Notes under the pieces: generated by a model
Told to the model about the DNA's origin: nothing
Database searches by the model: none
Seen by the model: only the letters and a program-made list of their open reading frames with translations
Source: JAAYUD01 sp041907665
Lineage (GTDB): Bacteria; Bacteroidota; Bacteroidia; Bacteroidales; Bacteroidaceae
Reading direction: 5' to 3'
Assembly (NCBI GenBank): GCA_041907665.1
Contig: JAYRGW010000001.1
Span: 1-64,000 of the forward strand
DNA: 64,000 nucleotides
Part shown: one piece after another, positions 18,220 to 27,929 of the stretch
Layout of the letters: each line of letters starts with the position of its first letter
Position numbering within the stretch: the first letter of the stretch is position 1
Made by a program: the position numbers and the translations under genes

Positions 18220-19047
18220 ATGAAATGGATTAAAAATGTTGTTACAATATCATTGTTTGTCTCTGCACTATTTATGGGCCTTTCAATGCCCGCCAATGCG
18301 CAATGTGAGGTAAGAAATACGGCGATTAAGGCTGGAGAGACGATCAATTATGATCTTTATTTCAATTGGAAATTTGTGTGGGTGAAATGTGGTACTGCAT
18401 ATATGAAGACCACTGCAACAACATGGCAATCCAAGTCTGCTTTTCGTACTTACTTGATAACTAAGGGTAGTAAAAAGGCAGATATGTTTTTTAGAATGCG
18501 TGATACTTTGGTTAGCGTGGTCAGTACGAACCTCTGTCCCCACTATTATTATAAGGGTTCTTTTGAAGGTAAACGTCTTTATAAAGACGAGGCATACTAT
18601 ACTTATCACAATGGCGAAGTTTATGTTCGGCTGAGGAAACAACGGAAGGGAGTATTCACTTCTGCTCAAAAGAAAAGTCCTAATTGTGTATACGATATGC
18701 TTAGCATTTTAGCACAGGCTCGTTCTTACGATCCGCGCAATTATAAGATTGGGCAAAGAATTAATTTTGATATGGTCGGAGGTACAGATATTGATCATGA
18801 GATATTAATTTATAGAGGTAAGAAGAACATAAAAGCCGAAAATGATACTGTTTATCGATGCTTGGTTTTTTCTTATGTGGAACACAAAAATGGTAAAGAC
18901 AAAGAAATCGTTACATTCTATGTTACCGATGATGAAAATCACTTACCTATTCGTCTGGATATGTTTCTTAACTTCGGATCCGCTAAGGCTTTCTTGAGTA
19001 GTGTTAGTGGCAACCGCCATCCATTCACTTCTATTGTTGCAAAATAG
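18220..19047 (+). CDS. DUF3108 secreted protein
   Basis: A 275-residue protein with a cleavable signal peptide (MKWIKNVVTISLFVSALFMG, ending ANAQ). The mature part begins CEVRNTAIKAGETINYDLYF and contains GTAYMKT and SKKADMFFRMRDTL, a pattern typical of DUF3108, a beta-barrel-like periplasmic domain of unknown role. It lies 14 bp after the Ig-like lipoprotein and the pair probably acts in the envelope. Function is not established. A large hairpin (19129-19192) 80 bp downstream could end transcription. Confidence 0.8.
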   Translation: MKWIKNVVTISLFVSALFMGLSMPANAQCEVRNTAIKAGETINYDLYFNWKFVWVKCGTAYMKTTATTWQSKSAFRTYLITKGSKKADMFFRMRDTLVSVVSTNLCPHYYYKGSFEGKRLYKDEAYYTYHNGEVYVRLRKQRKGVFTSAQKKSPNCVYDMLSILAQARSYDPRNYKIGQRINFDMVGGTDIDHEILIYRGKKNIKAENDTVYRCLVFSYVEHKNGKDKEIVTFYVTDDENHLPIRLDMFLNFGSAKAFLSSVSGNRHPFTSIVAK

Positions 19048-19072
19048 TGGTTAGCTTAAGGATTTAACTATC

Positions 19073-19242
19073 AACCAAATTTAGTACACTTCAACTGAAA
19101 TACTAGCAACACACTGATATACAGCGAGAAATTCATAAGGACGAAAATAAAAGTTTCTAGTTACAAACTTTTATTTTCGTCCTTATGAATTTTTGTGTTC
19201 GTCATTATCATTTTTCGGATGTGAAGTGTACTGAATTTGGTT
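19073..19242 (+). repeat. MITE-like nested palindrome with terminal inverted repeats
   Basis: Outer arms 19073-19093 and 19222-19242 are 21-bp inverted repeats with one mismatch (ACCAAATT-T/C-AGTACACTTCA). Inside, 19129-19156 and 19165-19192 form a perfect 28-bp stem around CTAGTTAC. No coding capacity exists. The same internal sequence occurs inverted at 623-737. The structure resembles a non-autonomous mobile element or a genome-wide intergenic palindrome. It may also act as a terminator for the DUF3108 gene, as the stem is followed by a T run. Confidence 0.8.
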
Positions 19243-19341
19243 ATGATAATACTTGAGGTGTGAAGTTGAAGTATACTGTGGTGATTGAATAAGTAGCGAT
19301 GAAGAATATACTTTGCTTTTATAAGACTTTTGTTGCAATGT

Positions 19342-19519
19342 TTTACTTTGCATCGGGGTGTTCGGGGTGTATTTCCTTAGAGACTTTTTACTTTATTTTG
19401 ATTGTCAATATTTAATACTATCATTATGATAGTAGTGTATTGTCGTTTATATTTACAAACAAAAAAAGCTATAATTTCCTATAGAAAAACACCCCGAACA
19501 CCCCGATGCAAAAAGTAAA
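19342..19519. repeat. Inverted repeat with GGGGTGTTCGGGGTG arms
   Basis: The left arm (19342-19373) and right arm (19485-19519) are reverse complements over about 32 bp, with two A residues inserted and one base changed. Each arm contains the direct doublet CGGGGTGTTCGGGGTGT, unusually GC-rich against its AT-rich surroundings. The 111-bp interior contains a smaller perfect hairpin TACTATCA-TTA-TGATAGTA. There is no transposase nearby. Confidence 0.8.
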
Positions 19520-20203
19520 TTCAACTTTTAATATGTCGTAGAGCTGTTTTGCTAAAAAGAGTAAAATCTGTTTTTATTTTCGTTTTTCAATTATTAGGAT
19601 ATTCTTTAAAAGCACTTTGTTAGTTAAATAGGCCTTTTTACGAGAATAATAATAGATATCGCTACCTATAGCAGTAATAAGGACAAATCTGAAAAAGCCA
19701 AAAAAGACCTGAATTCTCCAAAAATTAAGAAAAAAGTGGATGAAATGATTTTTTTCATTATCCTATTACTAAATCATTTTGTGTCTTGAAATTTCATGTT
19801 CGAAATAATAAATAGACATTATTATTTGCTTGCTTTTTCAGAATCTTCATCTGAGAAAGGCAATAGTTATGATTCGTTTTTCAATTTTTACTCGTTAACC
19901 CCTAAAGGTTGATTATTCTTACAAATAACGAATATTTACGTTTTTTGTCTCTGTGTTTTGCCTAGATTTGGCGTTCTATCAAATTGATTTAAATCTCTTT
20001 TTGGCTTTGCATATCAGTTTTTTATTGATTTGTTTATACTATGGTATTTTTTTATTTATAGACATTAAAAATATGTGCTAGAATGAATATTTGATTAAAA
20101 AGTAATTAATAAATATTAATTAGAGGCCTTGGTAGTAGTATAGTAGAAAAAAAACCTTTATCTTAGTCATGAAAATAGGGGCCATAATAAGCTTATTTAT
20201 CCC

Positions 20204-20231
20204 TTTGTAAAACTTTAAATAAATACATTCG
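20204..20231 (+). promoter_or_regulatory. Weak promoter candidate for the peptidoglycan island
   Basis: TTTG (20204-20207) is followed after 16 bases by TACATTCG (20224-20231), one mismatch from TAnnTTTG. The spacer is shorter than the usual 19-21. It would give a leader of about 60 bases before namZ1. Confidence 0.3.
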
Positions 20232-20296
20232 AAAATAGTTTCATGGCTTTTAGAGAAGGTGCTTACGGAAAATTAAATCATCAATTAAAAACGAAG

Positions 20297-21463
20297 ATGA
20301 AGAGACTGCTAATTCTTATTATTCTATTGTGCTCCATCGATTTGGGGCATGTCTATGCTCAAAATGTGACAGTAGGGGCTGCTCGTATAAGTTCTTATTT
20401 GCCTTTGTTGAAAGGGCACAAAGTTGGTTTGTTTTCCAATAAATCGGGGCGGGTGAATGGAAAGCTGACTCTTGATCTTTTATTGGAAAATAAGGTCAAT
20501 GTAATTGCTATTTTCTCACCCGAACATGGCTTCCGAGGTAATGCTGATGCCGGAGAACATGTTTCTAGCAGTATAGATGCAAAGACAGGAGTGCCGATTT
20601 ATTCTTTATATAACGGTAATAACGGGGCGCCAGATGATAAGATTATGCAGAAGATAGACCTACTTATCGTTGATATTCAAGATGTAGGACTTCGTTTTTA
20701 TACCTATTACATTTCAATGGTGAAAATGATGAACGCTTGCGCGATTCATAATATCCGAATGATTATTTTAGATCGTCCAAATCCAAATGGCTTTTATGTA
20801 GATGGTCCGATATTGAATATGAAATACAAATCGGGGGTGGGGTATCTGCCAATTCCTATTGTACATGGTATGACGCTTGGTGAATTAGCATTGATGGTGA
20901 ATGGTGAACATTGGTTGCCCAATCATCGTAAATGCCCTTTGACTGTAGTGAAATGTTTGAATTATACACATCGTACCAAGTATCGATTGCCAATTGCTCC
21001 GTCGCCCAATCTTCCTAACATGAAATCAATTTATCTATATCCTTCACTATGTTATTTTGAAGCGACCCCAATGAGCGTAGGACGTGGTACTACACTTCCT
21101 TTTCAGGTTTATGGTCACCCGGCAATGAAAGGTTATTCTTACTCTTTTACCCCAGCAAGTCGTCCTGGAGCTAAAAATCCACCGTTGCTTGGTAAGCGTT
21201 GTTATGGTAAGAATTTGAGTTCTATGAATGAAGCCACAATATATAAGAAAGGTATAGATCTAAGCTATCTGATAGATGCTTATAAGAATATGAAAATGAA
21301 AGATAAATTTTTCACTTCCTTTTTTGAAAAGTTGATCGGGGTGGATTATGTGCGCCCTATGATAGAAGAAGGAAAAAGTGCCCAGCAGATTCAGGCTAAA
21401 TGGCAGGATGACGTGAAGAAATTCAAACATCAGCGCAAACCTTATTTGCTGTATAAAGAATAA
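20297..21463 (+). CDS. NamZ-type exo-beta-N-acetylmuramidase (DUF1343, GH171), copy 1
   Basis: A 388-residue secreted protein. ATG 20297 gives the signal peptide MKRLLILIILLCSIDLGHVY, then AQ. DUF1343 hallmarks are FSPEHGFRG (about residues 73-81), DIQDVGLRFYTYY, LDRPNPNG, HGMTLGELALM and GRGTTLPFQVYG. The characterised family member, NamZ of Bacillus subtilis, releases terminal MurNAc from peptide-free glycan. It is the first gene of the island, 29 bp before the symporter. A second, divergent copy sits at 33538. Upstream in-frame codons lack a signal sequence. Confidence 0.88.
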   Translation: MKRLLILIILLCSIDLGHVYAQNVTVGAARISSYLPLLKGHKVGLFSNKSGRVNGKLTLDLLLENKVNVIAIFSPEHGFRGNADAGEHVSSSIDAKTGVPIYSLYNGNNGAPDDKIMQKIDLLIVDIQDVGLRFYTYYISMVKMMNACAIHNIRMIILDRPNPNGFYVDGPILNMKYKSGVGYLPIPIVHGMTLGELALMVNGEHWLPNHRKCPLTVVKCLNYTHRTKYRLPIAPSPNLPNMKSIYLYPSLCYFEATPMSVGRGTTLPFQVYGHPAMKGYSYSFTPASRPGAKNPPLLGKRCYGKNLSSMNEATIYKKGIDLSYLIDAYKNMKMKDKFFTSFFEKLIGVDYVRPMIEEGKSAQQIQAKWQDDVKKFKHQRKPYLLYKE

Positions 21464-21492
21464 TATTCAATGAACATTAAAACCTTGTAACT

Positions 21493-22935
21493 ATGAGTCC
21501 AAGTGCTGTTATTATTACTATTCTCGCTTATTTTGGTATTCTTTTTACTGTGTCTTATATAGCTGGTAGAAAAGCTGATAACGAGGGCTTCTTTGTTGGT
21601 AACCGTAAGTCTAAATGGTATATTGTAGCATTTGCTATGATAGGTTCTTTCATTTCTGGAGTTACTTTTGTATCTGTTCCAGGTATGGTGGCAATAAACG
21701 GCTTTGCTTATATGCAGATGGTTTTAGGGTTCATTGTTGGTCAATTAATAATAGCATTTGTACTTATTCCTCTGTTTTATAAGATGAATCTTATCTCGAT
21801 ATATCAATATCTGGATAATCGTTTTGGAATGTTGTCTCATAAGACAGGCGCTTGGTTCTTTTTTGTTTCAAAGATGTTGGGGGCAGCTGTACGTCTGTTC
21901 TTGGTTTGTCTCACATTGCAACTCTTGGTGTTTGATCCTTATCATTTGCCATTCATGCTTAATGTTATAATTACAGTGGCTCTGGTATGGCTTTATACCT
22001 TTCGAGGTGGGGTGAAATCGATTATATGGACTGATTCATTAAAGACGCTTTGTCTTATTGTCTCAGTAGTACTTTGTATTTATTATATTTCTTGCAAATT
22101 GGATATGAGCTTTGGAGGTATGGTCAAGTCTATTACGGGGAGTGACATGAGTCAATTTTTCTTTTTCGGTGATGTTGATGATAAACGATATTTCTTTAAG
22201 CAATTTTTTGCTGGTATTTTTATGATGATAGCAATGACTGGTCTAGATCAAGATATGATGCAGCGCAATTTGAGCTGCAAGAACTTTCATGATTCACAGA
22301 AGAATATTATTACTAGTGGCTTATGTCAGTTTGTTATCAACTTGCTTTTCTTAATGTTGGGAGTTCTTCTTTATCTTTTTGCTCATAAAGTAGGCATTAA
22401 AGAAACTGGTGATAAACTGTTTCCCACGGTCGCTTCGAGTAATTACTTTCCAGCTATTGTCGGCATTCTTTTTATAGTGGGTCTGATCTCATCGGCCTAC
22501 TCTGCAGCTGGTTCTGCTTTAACAGCGCTTACTACTTCTTTTACAGTGGATATTCTTCATACTAAAGGATTAAATGAGGAGAGACTCACTCGGACCAGAA
22601 AACACGTTCATATTATTATGGCAATCGTTATGGGAGTGGTGATTTTTGTTTTTGGAATATTGAATAATACTAGTGTTATAGATGCTGTATATAAATTGGC
22701 AAGTTATACCTATGGCCCTATATTGGGATTATTTGCTTTTGGCATATTAACCAAAGCAAAGGTTCGTGATCGATTCATTCCTTATGTCGCTATTCTTTCG
22801 CCAATACTTTGTTATATTCTTGATGTCAACTCAGAACGTTGGTTTGGCGGTTACAAGTTCAGTTATGAGTTGCTAATATTCAATGCTTTGTTTACCTTTT
22901 TGGGCTTGTGTTTGTTGATTAAAAGAAAAAATTGA
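21493..22935 (+). CDS. Sodium:solute symporter (SSS/SLC5 family)
   Basis: A 480-residue inner-membrane protein with about 13 hydrophobic segments and LeuT-like SSS features. The N-terminal region reads YFGILFTVSYIAGRKADNEG and GSFISGVTFVSVPG; AMTGLDQDMMQRNLSCKN is the characteristic SSS loop after helix 6; SSAYSAAGSALTALTTSF matches the sodium-site helix 8. These proteins couple sodium entry to uptake of sugars, amino acids or sialic acids. Lying between namZ1 and the amidase gene, it most plausibly imports a cell-wall fragment or free amino sugar, but this is inferred from context alone. Confidence 0.85.
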   Translation: MSPSAVIITILAYFGILFTVSYIAGRKADNEGFFVGNRKSKWYIVAFAMIGSFISGVTFVSVPGMVAINGFAYMQMVLGFIVGQLIIAFVLIPLFYKMNLISIYQYLDNRFGMLSHKTGAWFFFVSKMLGAAVRLFLVCLTLQLLVFDPYHLPFMLNVIITVALVWLYTFRGGVKSIIWTDSLKTLCLIVSVVLCIYYISCKLDMSFGGMVKSITGSDMSQFFFFGDVDDKRYFFKQFFAGIFMMIAMTGLDQDMMQRNLSCKNFHDSQKNIITSGLCQFVINLLFLMLGVLLYLFAHKVGIKETGDKLFPTVASSNYFPAIVGILFIVGLISSAYSAAGSALTALTTSFTVDILHTKGLNEERLTRTRKHVHIIMAIVMGVVIFVFGILNNTSVIDAVYKLASYTYGPILGLFAFGILTKAKVRDRFIPYVAILSPILCYILDVNSERWFGGYKFSYELLIFNALFTFLGLCLLIKRKN

Positions 22936-22945
22936 AATACGAATT

Positions 22946-25900
22946 ATGAAAAAGCTTCTTTTGTTTGTTTGTATTATGGTTTCCGCTCTGTTTTGCTCTG
23001 TGTCTTTGAGGGCACAACAATTACTGACTAAAACAGAGCTTGTTCCCATGGAACGGTTGCTCAGTTCTTATAGCTCGGAAATCAGTATTGGAAAGATTGT
23101 CATTGACTCCACCAAGATTGATGTATCTCAAAAGAGATTGGTACTTTTTGCGAATGTCAGTTGTTCTTATATTCCTTTTCGAATTGAAAATGTTAATAGC
23201 ATATATCATGGATTACAGCAAATTCTTCCCGAAAGGTTCAATGGTTATATTGTAGACGTTTTTACTAATGGTAAATCCATAAAAGAGCTTATACCACGTA
23301 TCTATCAGGATGTTTCTTCTAGGTCGAAGCAGACCTTTTCTAACCCATGTACAGTTCCTCTTATTACTCGTATATCCGATCCTTTTAAACCAACAAAGGG
23401 GCTGTTAAAACGTCATATAGCAATGTGGCAGAGCCACGGGCTCTATTATGAACAAGGCTTGGCCCGTTGGGAATGGCAGCGCGCCCGTCTTTTTGAATCA
23501 GTAGAAGATCTTTTTCCTCAAAGTTACGTACTACCATATCTGGTACCCATGCTTGAGAATGCAGGTGCCACGGTCCTTTTACCCAGGGAACGAGATTGCA
23601 ATCCTTATGAAGTAATAGTAGACAATGATGGACAGTTGGCCGCATCTTCTATGTATCAGGAAAAGAGTGGAAGTAAAACTTGGCAAAAAGGAGAATATAC
23701 TGGTTTCGCTTATGCAAAAGAAAAATACATAGACGTTGAAAATCCTTTTTGTGAAGGAACTTATCGGCAAGTGGCTACTTCTGCTAATAAGAATGATGTT
23801 AGTGTTGCTGAGTGGATCCCTAATATACCAAAAGATAGAGAGTATGCTGTATATGTATCTTATAAAACGTTGCCTAATAGTACTAAAGATGCTCTTTATA
23901 CTATTTACCATAAAGATGGACAGACATCGTTTCTTGTTAATCAAAAGATGGGAGGAGGTACGTGGATATATCTAGGAACATTTGCTTTTGATAAAGGAGA
24001 GAAAGGAAAGGTGGTCCTCAGTAATTTCTCGAAAAAGGCTGGCTGTGTAGTCACTGCAGATGCTATAAAATTCGGCGGTGGTTTAGGAAATATTGCTCGT
24101 CGTCCTTATGGAGATGCTATTATTGCGGATACAAAGGCTTCGGACGGTCATAGAGTTGCTAGAAATGCTTATCAACCAAAGTTGAATTATCAATATGAGG
24201 TAAGTGGTTATCCACGCTATACAGAAGGTGCTCGTTATTGGATGCAATGGGCAGGCATACCTGATAGCATTTATTCTCAAAGTAAAGGAACTGATGATTA
24301 TACCGATGATTATCGTAGCCGGGGACTATGGGTGAACTACTTGGCTGGAGGTTCGAAAGCTGTCCCTGATGAAAAAGGACTTAATATTCCGATAGATATG
24401 TCTTTTGCTTTTCATACAGATGCTGGGACCGTATATGGAGATTCGATTATTGGCACTTTAGGTATTTATCAGACGGCTGGATACGGAGGAAAATTTGCTG
24501 ATGGAACTTCTAGATATGCAAGTCGTGACTTGACTGATTTGGTAATGACTAATATAGTGAATGATATTCGTCGCTTGTATGAGCCTAAATGGACTCGTCG
24601 GGGAATGTGGAACCAATCGTATTTTGAAGCCCGCGTTCCAAAAGTCCCGGCTATGTTATTAGAGTTTATGTCGCACGAGAACTTTGCCGATATGAGATAT
24701 GGACTCGATCCTCGTTTTCGTTTTACGGTGGGTAGAGCTATATACAAAGGTATACTACGGTTCTTGTCGAATGAGAATAACATCGAATATGTCGTTCAAC
24801 CTCTTCCTGTAGACCATTTTGCTATTGGATTAAGCAAAAATGATGAGGCTGTATTGACTTGGTCACCTGTAGATGATCCGCTTGAACCAACAGCAAAAGC
24901 GGAAAAATATAAAGTTTACGTTAGAATCGGTAACGGTGATTTTGATAATGGAACAGTTGTGAAGAAGACCGCTTTTACGTATAAAGTTCCTAAAGATCTA
25001 GTTTGTAGTTTCAAAGTTGCAGCTTTGAATAAAGGGGGCGAGAGTTTTCCTTCTGAAGTTTTATCTGTAGGTATTTCATCTTCTACAAAGGCAAAGCCTG
25101 TGTTGGTGGTTAATGGTTTCGACCGCCTCAGTGCACCTGATGATTTTACTGCTGATGCAGACTCTTTGGCTGGTTTTCTTGACGATAAAGATCATGGTGT
25201 CCCTTATATAAAGGATATTAGCTATATAGGGAAGATGAAAGAATTTCGTCGTAAGATTCCTTGGACACATGATGATTCGGGAGGCTTTGGTGATAGTTAT
25301 GGTAATTATGAAACCATGGTCATTGCCGGTAATAATTTCGATTACCCATCGGTTCATGGCGCCGCCATTCTTAAATGCGGGTATAGTTTTACTTCTGTAA
25401 GTGAAGCGGCGGCTGTACGAGATCATTTAATGACTGCGGACTATTGTGCTGTCGATTTAATATTGGGTAAAGAAAAGCAAACGAAGATGGGACGTGGTGG
25501 CGTAACGCCTTTGATGTACAAAACTTTTTCTTCTGATTTGCAGAATGAGTTAACAACATATTGCCATTCTGGTGGATGTCTCTTTGTCTCGGGCGCTTTT
25601 GTCGCAACTGATCTTTGGCTAAATCCTTTGGCCTCTTCATTAAAATCGGATAAGGATTTTGCTGAACAGATATTAAAATATAAATGGCGTGCCGGTCAGG
25701 CGGCTTTAGCCGGTCGAGTAAAAACGGTTGTCTCACCATTGACTGAGTCCAACACGGTTTATACTTATTACAATTTGCCTAATGAAGAGTCTTATGTCGT
25801 AGAGTCTCCTGATGCTATTGAACCTGCTGATTCTTGTGCATATACAGCATTCCGATATCCTGAGAATAATCTTAGTGCTGGTGTTGTATTTGGGGGTTCA

Positions 25901-26020
25901 GAAAAAGATCATTACCGGACTGTTGTATTAGGATTTCCGTTTGAATCGCTCAAAATTGCGACTGAACGTGAAGATGTGATGAAAATGATTCTGCACTATT
26001 TAAATAGCGAAAACAAATGA
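22946..26020 (+). CDS. Amidase_3-like protein with golvesin-type and Fn3-like domains
   Basis: A 1024-residue secreted protein (signal peptide to about residue 24, ending LRAQ). The catalytic part is split. RHIAMWQSHGLYYE and VPMLENAGATVLLPRERD resemble the first zinc-His and beta strands of N-acetylmuramoyl-L-alanine amidase. An inserted golvesin C-terminal-like domain (about 235-375) follows. Then come AFHTDAG and LLEFMSHENFADMRYG, matching the second His and the catalytic Glu motif. Beyond about 620 lie an Fn3-like domain and a C-terminal domain of unknown type. Similar proteins are often labelled xanthan lyase because of the golvesin domain. Peptide removal from glycan would create the substrate for NamZ. 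Confidence 0.75.
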   Translation: MKKLLLFVCIMVSALFCSVSLRAQQLLTKTELVPMERLLSSYSSEISIGKIVIDSTKIDVSQKRLVLFANVSCSYIPFRIENVNSIYHGLQQILPERFNGYIVDVFTNGKSIKELIPRIYQDVSSRSKQTFSNPCTVPLITRISDPFKPTKGLLKRHIAMWQSHGLYYEQGLARWEWQRARLFESVEDLFPQSYVLPYLVPMLENAGATVLLPRERDCNPYEVIVDNDGQLAASSMYQEKSGSKTWQKGEYTGFAYAKEKYIDVENPFCEGTYRQVATSANKNDVSVAEWIPNIPKDREYAVYVSYKTLPNSTKDALYTIYHKDGQTSFLVNQKMGGGTWIYLGTFAFDKGEKGKVVLSNFSKKAGCVVTADAIKFGGGLGNIARRPYGDAIIADTKASDGHRVARNAYQPKLNYQYEVSGYPRYTEGARYWMQWAGIPDSIYSQSKGTDDYTDDYRSRGLWVNYLAGGSKAVPDEKGLNIPIDMSFAFHTDAGTVYGDSIIGTLGIYQTAGYGGKFADGTSRYASRDLTDLVMTNIVNDIRRLYEPKWTRRGMWNQSYFEARVPKVPAMLLEFMSHENFADMRYGLDPRFRFTVGRAIYKGILRFLSNENNIEYVVQPLPVDHFAIGLSKNDEAVLTWSPVDDPLEPTAKAEKYKVYVRIGNGDFDNGTVVKKTAFTYKVPKDLVCSFKVAALNKGGESFPSEVLSVGISSSTKAKPVLVVNGFDRLSAPDDFTADADSLAGFLDDKDHGVPYIKDISYIGKMKEFRRKIPWTHDDSGGFGDSYGNYETMVIAGNNFDYPSVHGAAILKCGYSFTSVSEAAAVRDHLMTADYCAVDLILGKEKQTKMGRGGVTPLMYKTFSSDLQNELTTYCHSGGCLFVSGAFVATDLWLNPLASSLKSDKDFAEQILKYKWRAGQAALAGRVKTVVSPLTESNTVYTYYNLPNEESYVVESPDAIEPADSCAYTAFRYPENNLSAGVVFGGSEKDHYRTVVLGFPFESLKIATEREDVMKMILHYLNSENK

Positions 26021-27924
26021 TGACACAAAGTTCTCTTTTAAATAACAAGATGCGGTGTTTGTTTCTGGTAGTGATCTTAGTATTGGCTTCAAACTTATCG
26101 GCGCAAAGCCCTTTTCGCTTTGCTTTAATTACCGATGTCCATATCCGGGCCTTTGATTCTAATGCTATTCAAGATCTGAAAAATTCTGTGACGCAGATAA
26201 ATAAGACTGATAGTATAGACTTTGTATTGGTAACTGGTGATATTGCCGATGAAGGTGATGGCGCTTCTCTTAGAATAGCGAAGGATGTTTTGGACAAACT
26301 GAATCGTCCTTTTTACATTGTAATGGGTAATCATGATACTAAATGGAGCGAAAGCGGTTGTAATGATTTTAAGAAAATATTTGGTTATGAACGATTTAAG
26401 TTTGAACATAAAGGATATCTCTTTTTAGGATTTAATACGGGACCTATTATTCGGATGGCCTTGGGGCATGTAGCACCTGAAGATTTAGATTGGATAAAGC
26501 AAGAGTTAGAACTAAATGGTAAGGGGGGCAAACCTGTCTTTTTGGTAACTCACTATCCTATGCTTCCAGATGATGTGGATAATTGTTTTGATGTTACCGA
26601 TGCCGTAAGGATGTATCCTGTGAAAGCTTTTTTAGGAGGACATTATCATAGTAATCGATTCTTTTTTTATGATGGGATCCCTGGCTTCCTTAATCGGTCT
26701 AGCCTTCGTGGAAATGCTAAAGTCGGCGGTTATAGTGAATACGATGTAACCCGCGATTCTTTGATTGTTTATCAACATCTTATAGGTCTTCCACGTCATC
26801 GCTGGGGCGCCATCTCACTTACTAAATCATACTATACTGAAGTCCCAGGCTCTAAAGAACTTCGACCGGATTTTAGTGTGAATCATGATTATTCGACTGT
26901 TCACGAAGATTGGGTTGTCAAGTCTCGTATAGGCATTTACAGCTCTCCGGTTGTATACGGCAAATTTGTTTATGCAGGCGATAATAGGGGAAATGTAGTT
27001 TGCTACTCTCTCGCTAATGGATCTGAAAAATGGAAGTTTAATGGCGATGGGCATATTTTGGGAACACCTGCCGTTAGTAAGAATATTTTAGTAGTTGGTA
27101 CTGCCAACAATAAAATATATGGTATTAATGCAAAGAACGGGAAATTGTGTTGGCATATCGATGCCGACGCTTCCGTGTTGGGAGCTGTTGATATAAGGAA
27201 AGGAATCGCTTATGTAGGAGCGAGTGATCATTGTATGAGAGCTATTCGGGTGAAAGATGGAACCGAACTCTGGAAGTATGTAGATGTAAAAGGATATATA
27301 GAAACTAAGCCACTTGTTACTTCGGATAAGGTTATATTTGGTGCATGGGATAATACTCTTTATGCATTAGATCGTTCGACTGGAAAATTGGTATGGAAAT
27401 GGACAGGGTGCCATCCTGGCATGCATTATTCTCCTGCTGCTGTATGGCCGGTAGCGGCTCATAGTAAAGTATTTATTGCTGATCCACAACGTGCACTTTC
27501 AGCTATTGATTTAAAAACAGGAAAAACAATATGGCGTACGTTGCAGAGCCAGGTTCGCGAAACTGTAGGACTATCGGCTGACAAAAAAAGAATATATAGC
27601 AAAACGATGAATGATAGTATCGTTTGTTATTCTACTTTATCGGATAAACCTCAAGAGGTTTGGGCGTCGAACGTTGGCTTTGGATACGAACATGCACCTT
27701 CTATGCAAATAGAGAAAGAAGGCATTGTTTTCGGCAGCACAAAAAGTGGGTTGATGTTTGGATTAGATGGAAAGACCGGCAAAGTATATTGGAAGCATAA
27801 AGTGGGCAATACATTAATTAATACTGTACTTCCCCTGAGTAAAACAGAATTGCTGTTTACAAATGAAGATGGTGTTGTTGGAAAATTAAAGATAGATAAA
27901 CAAGTATATTTACATAATAATTGA
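26017..27924 (+). CDS. Secreted calcineurin-like phosphoesterase fused to a PQQ-type beta-propeller
   Basis: A 635-residue protein whose ATG overlaps the upstream stop (ATGA); the signal peptide proper begins at residue 12 (MRCLFLVVILVLASNLSAQ). The metallophosphoesterase domain (about 30-270) shows all metal motifs: TDVH, GDIADEGDG, GNHD, THYP and GGHYH. Residues 290-630 contain repeated WKFNGDG, GKLCWH, GTELWK, GKLVWK and GKTIWR blade motifs of a PQQ/pyrrolo-quinoline-type propeller. The phosphate-ester substrate is unknown. Teichoic acids are absent in this phylum, so a role on phosphorylated muropeptides or lipid carriers is only a guess from the neighbourhood. Confidence 0.85.
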   Translation: MMTQSSLLNNKMRCLFLVVILVLASNLSAQSPFRFALITDVHIRAFDSNAIQDLKNSVTQINKTDSIDFVLVTGDIADEGDGASLRIAKDVLDKLNRPFYIVMGNHDTKWSESGCNDFKKIFGYERFKFEHKGYLFLGFNTGPIIRMALGHVAPEDLDWIKQELELNGKGGKPVFLVTHYPMLPDDVDNCFDVTDAVRMYPVKAFLGGHYHSNRFFFYDGIPGFLNRSSLRGNAKVGGYSEYDVTRDSLIVYQHLIGLPRHRWGAISLTKSYYTEVPGSKELRPDFSVNHDYSTVHEDWVVKSRIGIYSSPVVYGKFVYAGDNRGNVVCYSLANGSEKWKFNGDGHILGTPAVSKNILVVGTANNKIYGINAKNGKLCWHIDADASVLGAVDIRKGIAYVGASDHCMRAIRVKDGTELWKYVDVKGYIETKPLVTSDKVIFGAWDNTLYALDRSTGKLVWKWTGCHPGMHYSPAAVWPVAAHSKVFIADPQRALSAIDLKTGKTIWRTLQSQVRETVGLSADKKRIYSKTMNDSIVCYSTLSDKPQEVWASNVGFGYEHAPSMQIEKEGIVFGSTKSGLMFGLDGKTGKVYWKHKVGNTLINTVLPLSKTELLFTNEDGVVGKLKIDKQVYLHNN

Positions 27925-27929
27925 ATGAT

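Larger units (their letters stand above)
19048..20296. other. 1.25-kb repeat-rich spacer before the peptidoglycan island
   Basis: No gene is recognisable. The left half holds two inverted-repeat elements (19073-19242 and 19342-19519). From 19520 to about 20200 the DNA is very AT-rich, with no repeats or frames I can support. A weak promoter candidate lies at 20204-20231. Confidence 0.6.

Noticed and set aside
18096..18669. Overlapping minus-strand open frames across the Ig-like and DUF3108 genes
   Set aside because: Both plus-strand genes have signal peptides and family motifs; the minus-strand frames are by-products of their composition.
19299..19415. 38-codon open frame across the left arm of the GGGGTGTTC inverted repeat
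   Set aside because: Its central residues (ASGCSGCIS) are just the translation of the repeat arm; there is no promoter or ribosome-binding context.
22946..26020. Xanthan lyase
   Set aside because: This label comes from the golvesin-like domain. The HTDAG and LLEFMSHEN segments and the peptidoglycan context fit an Amidase_3-like enzyme better.
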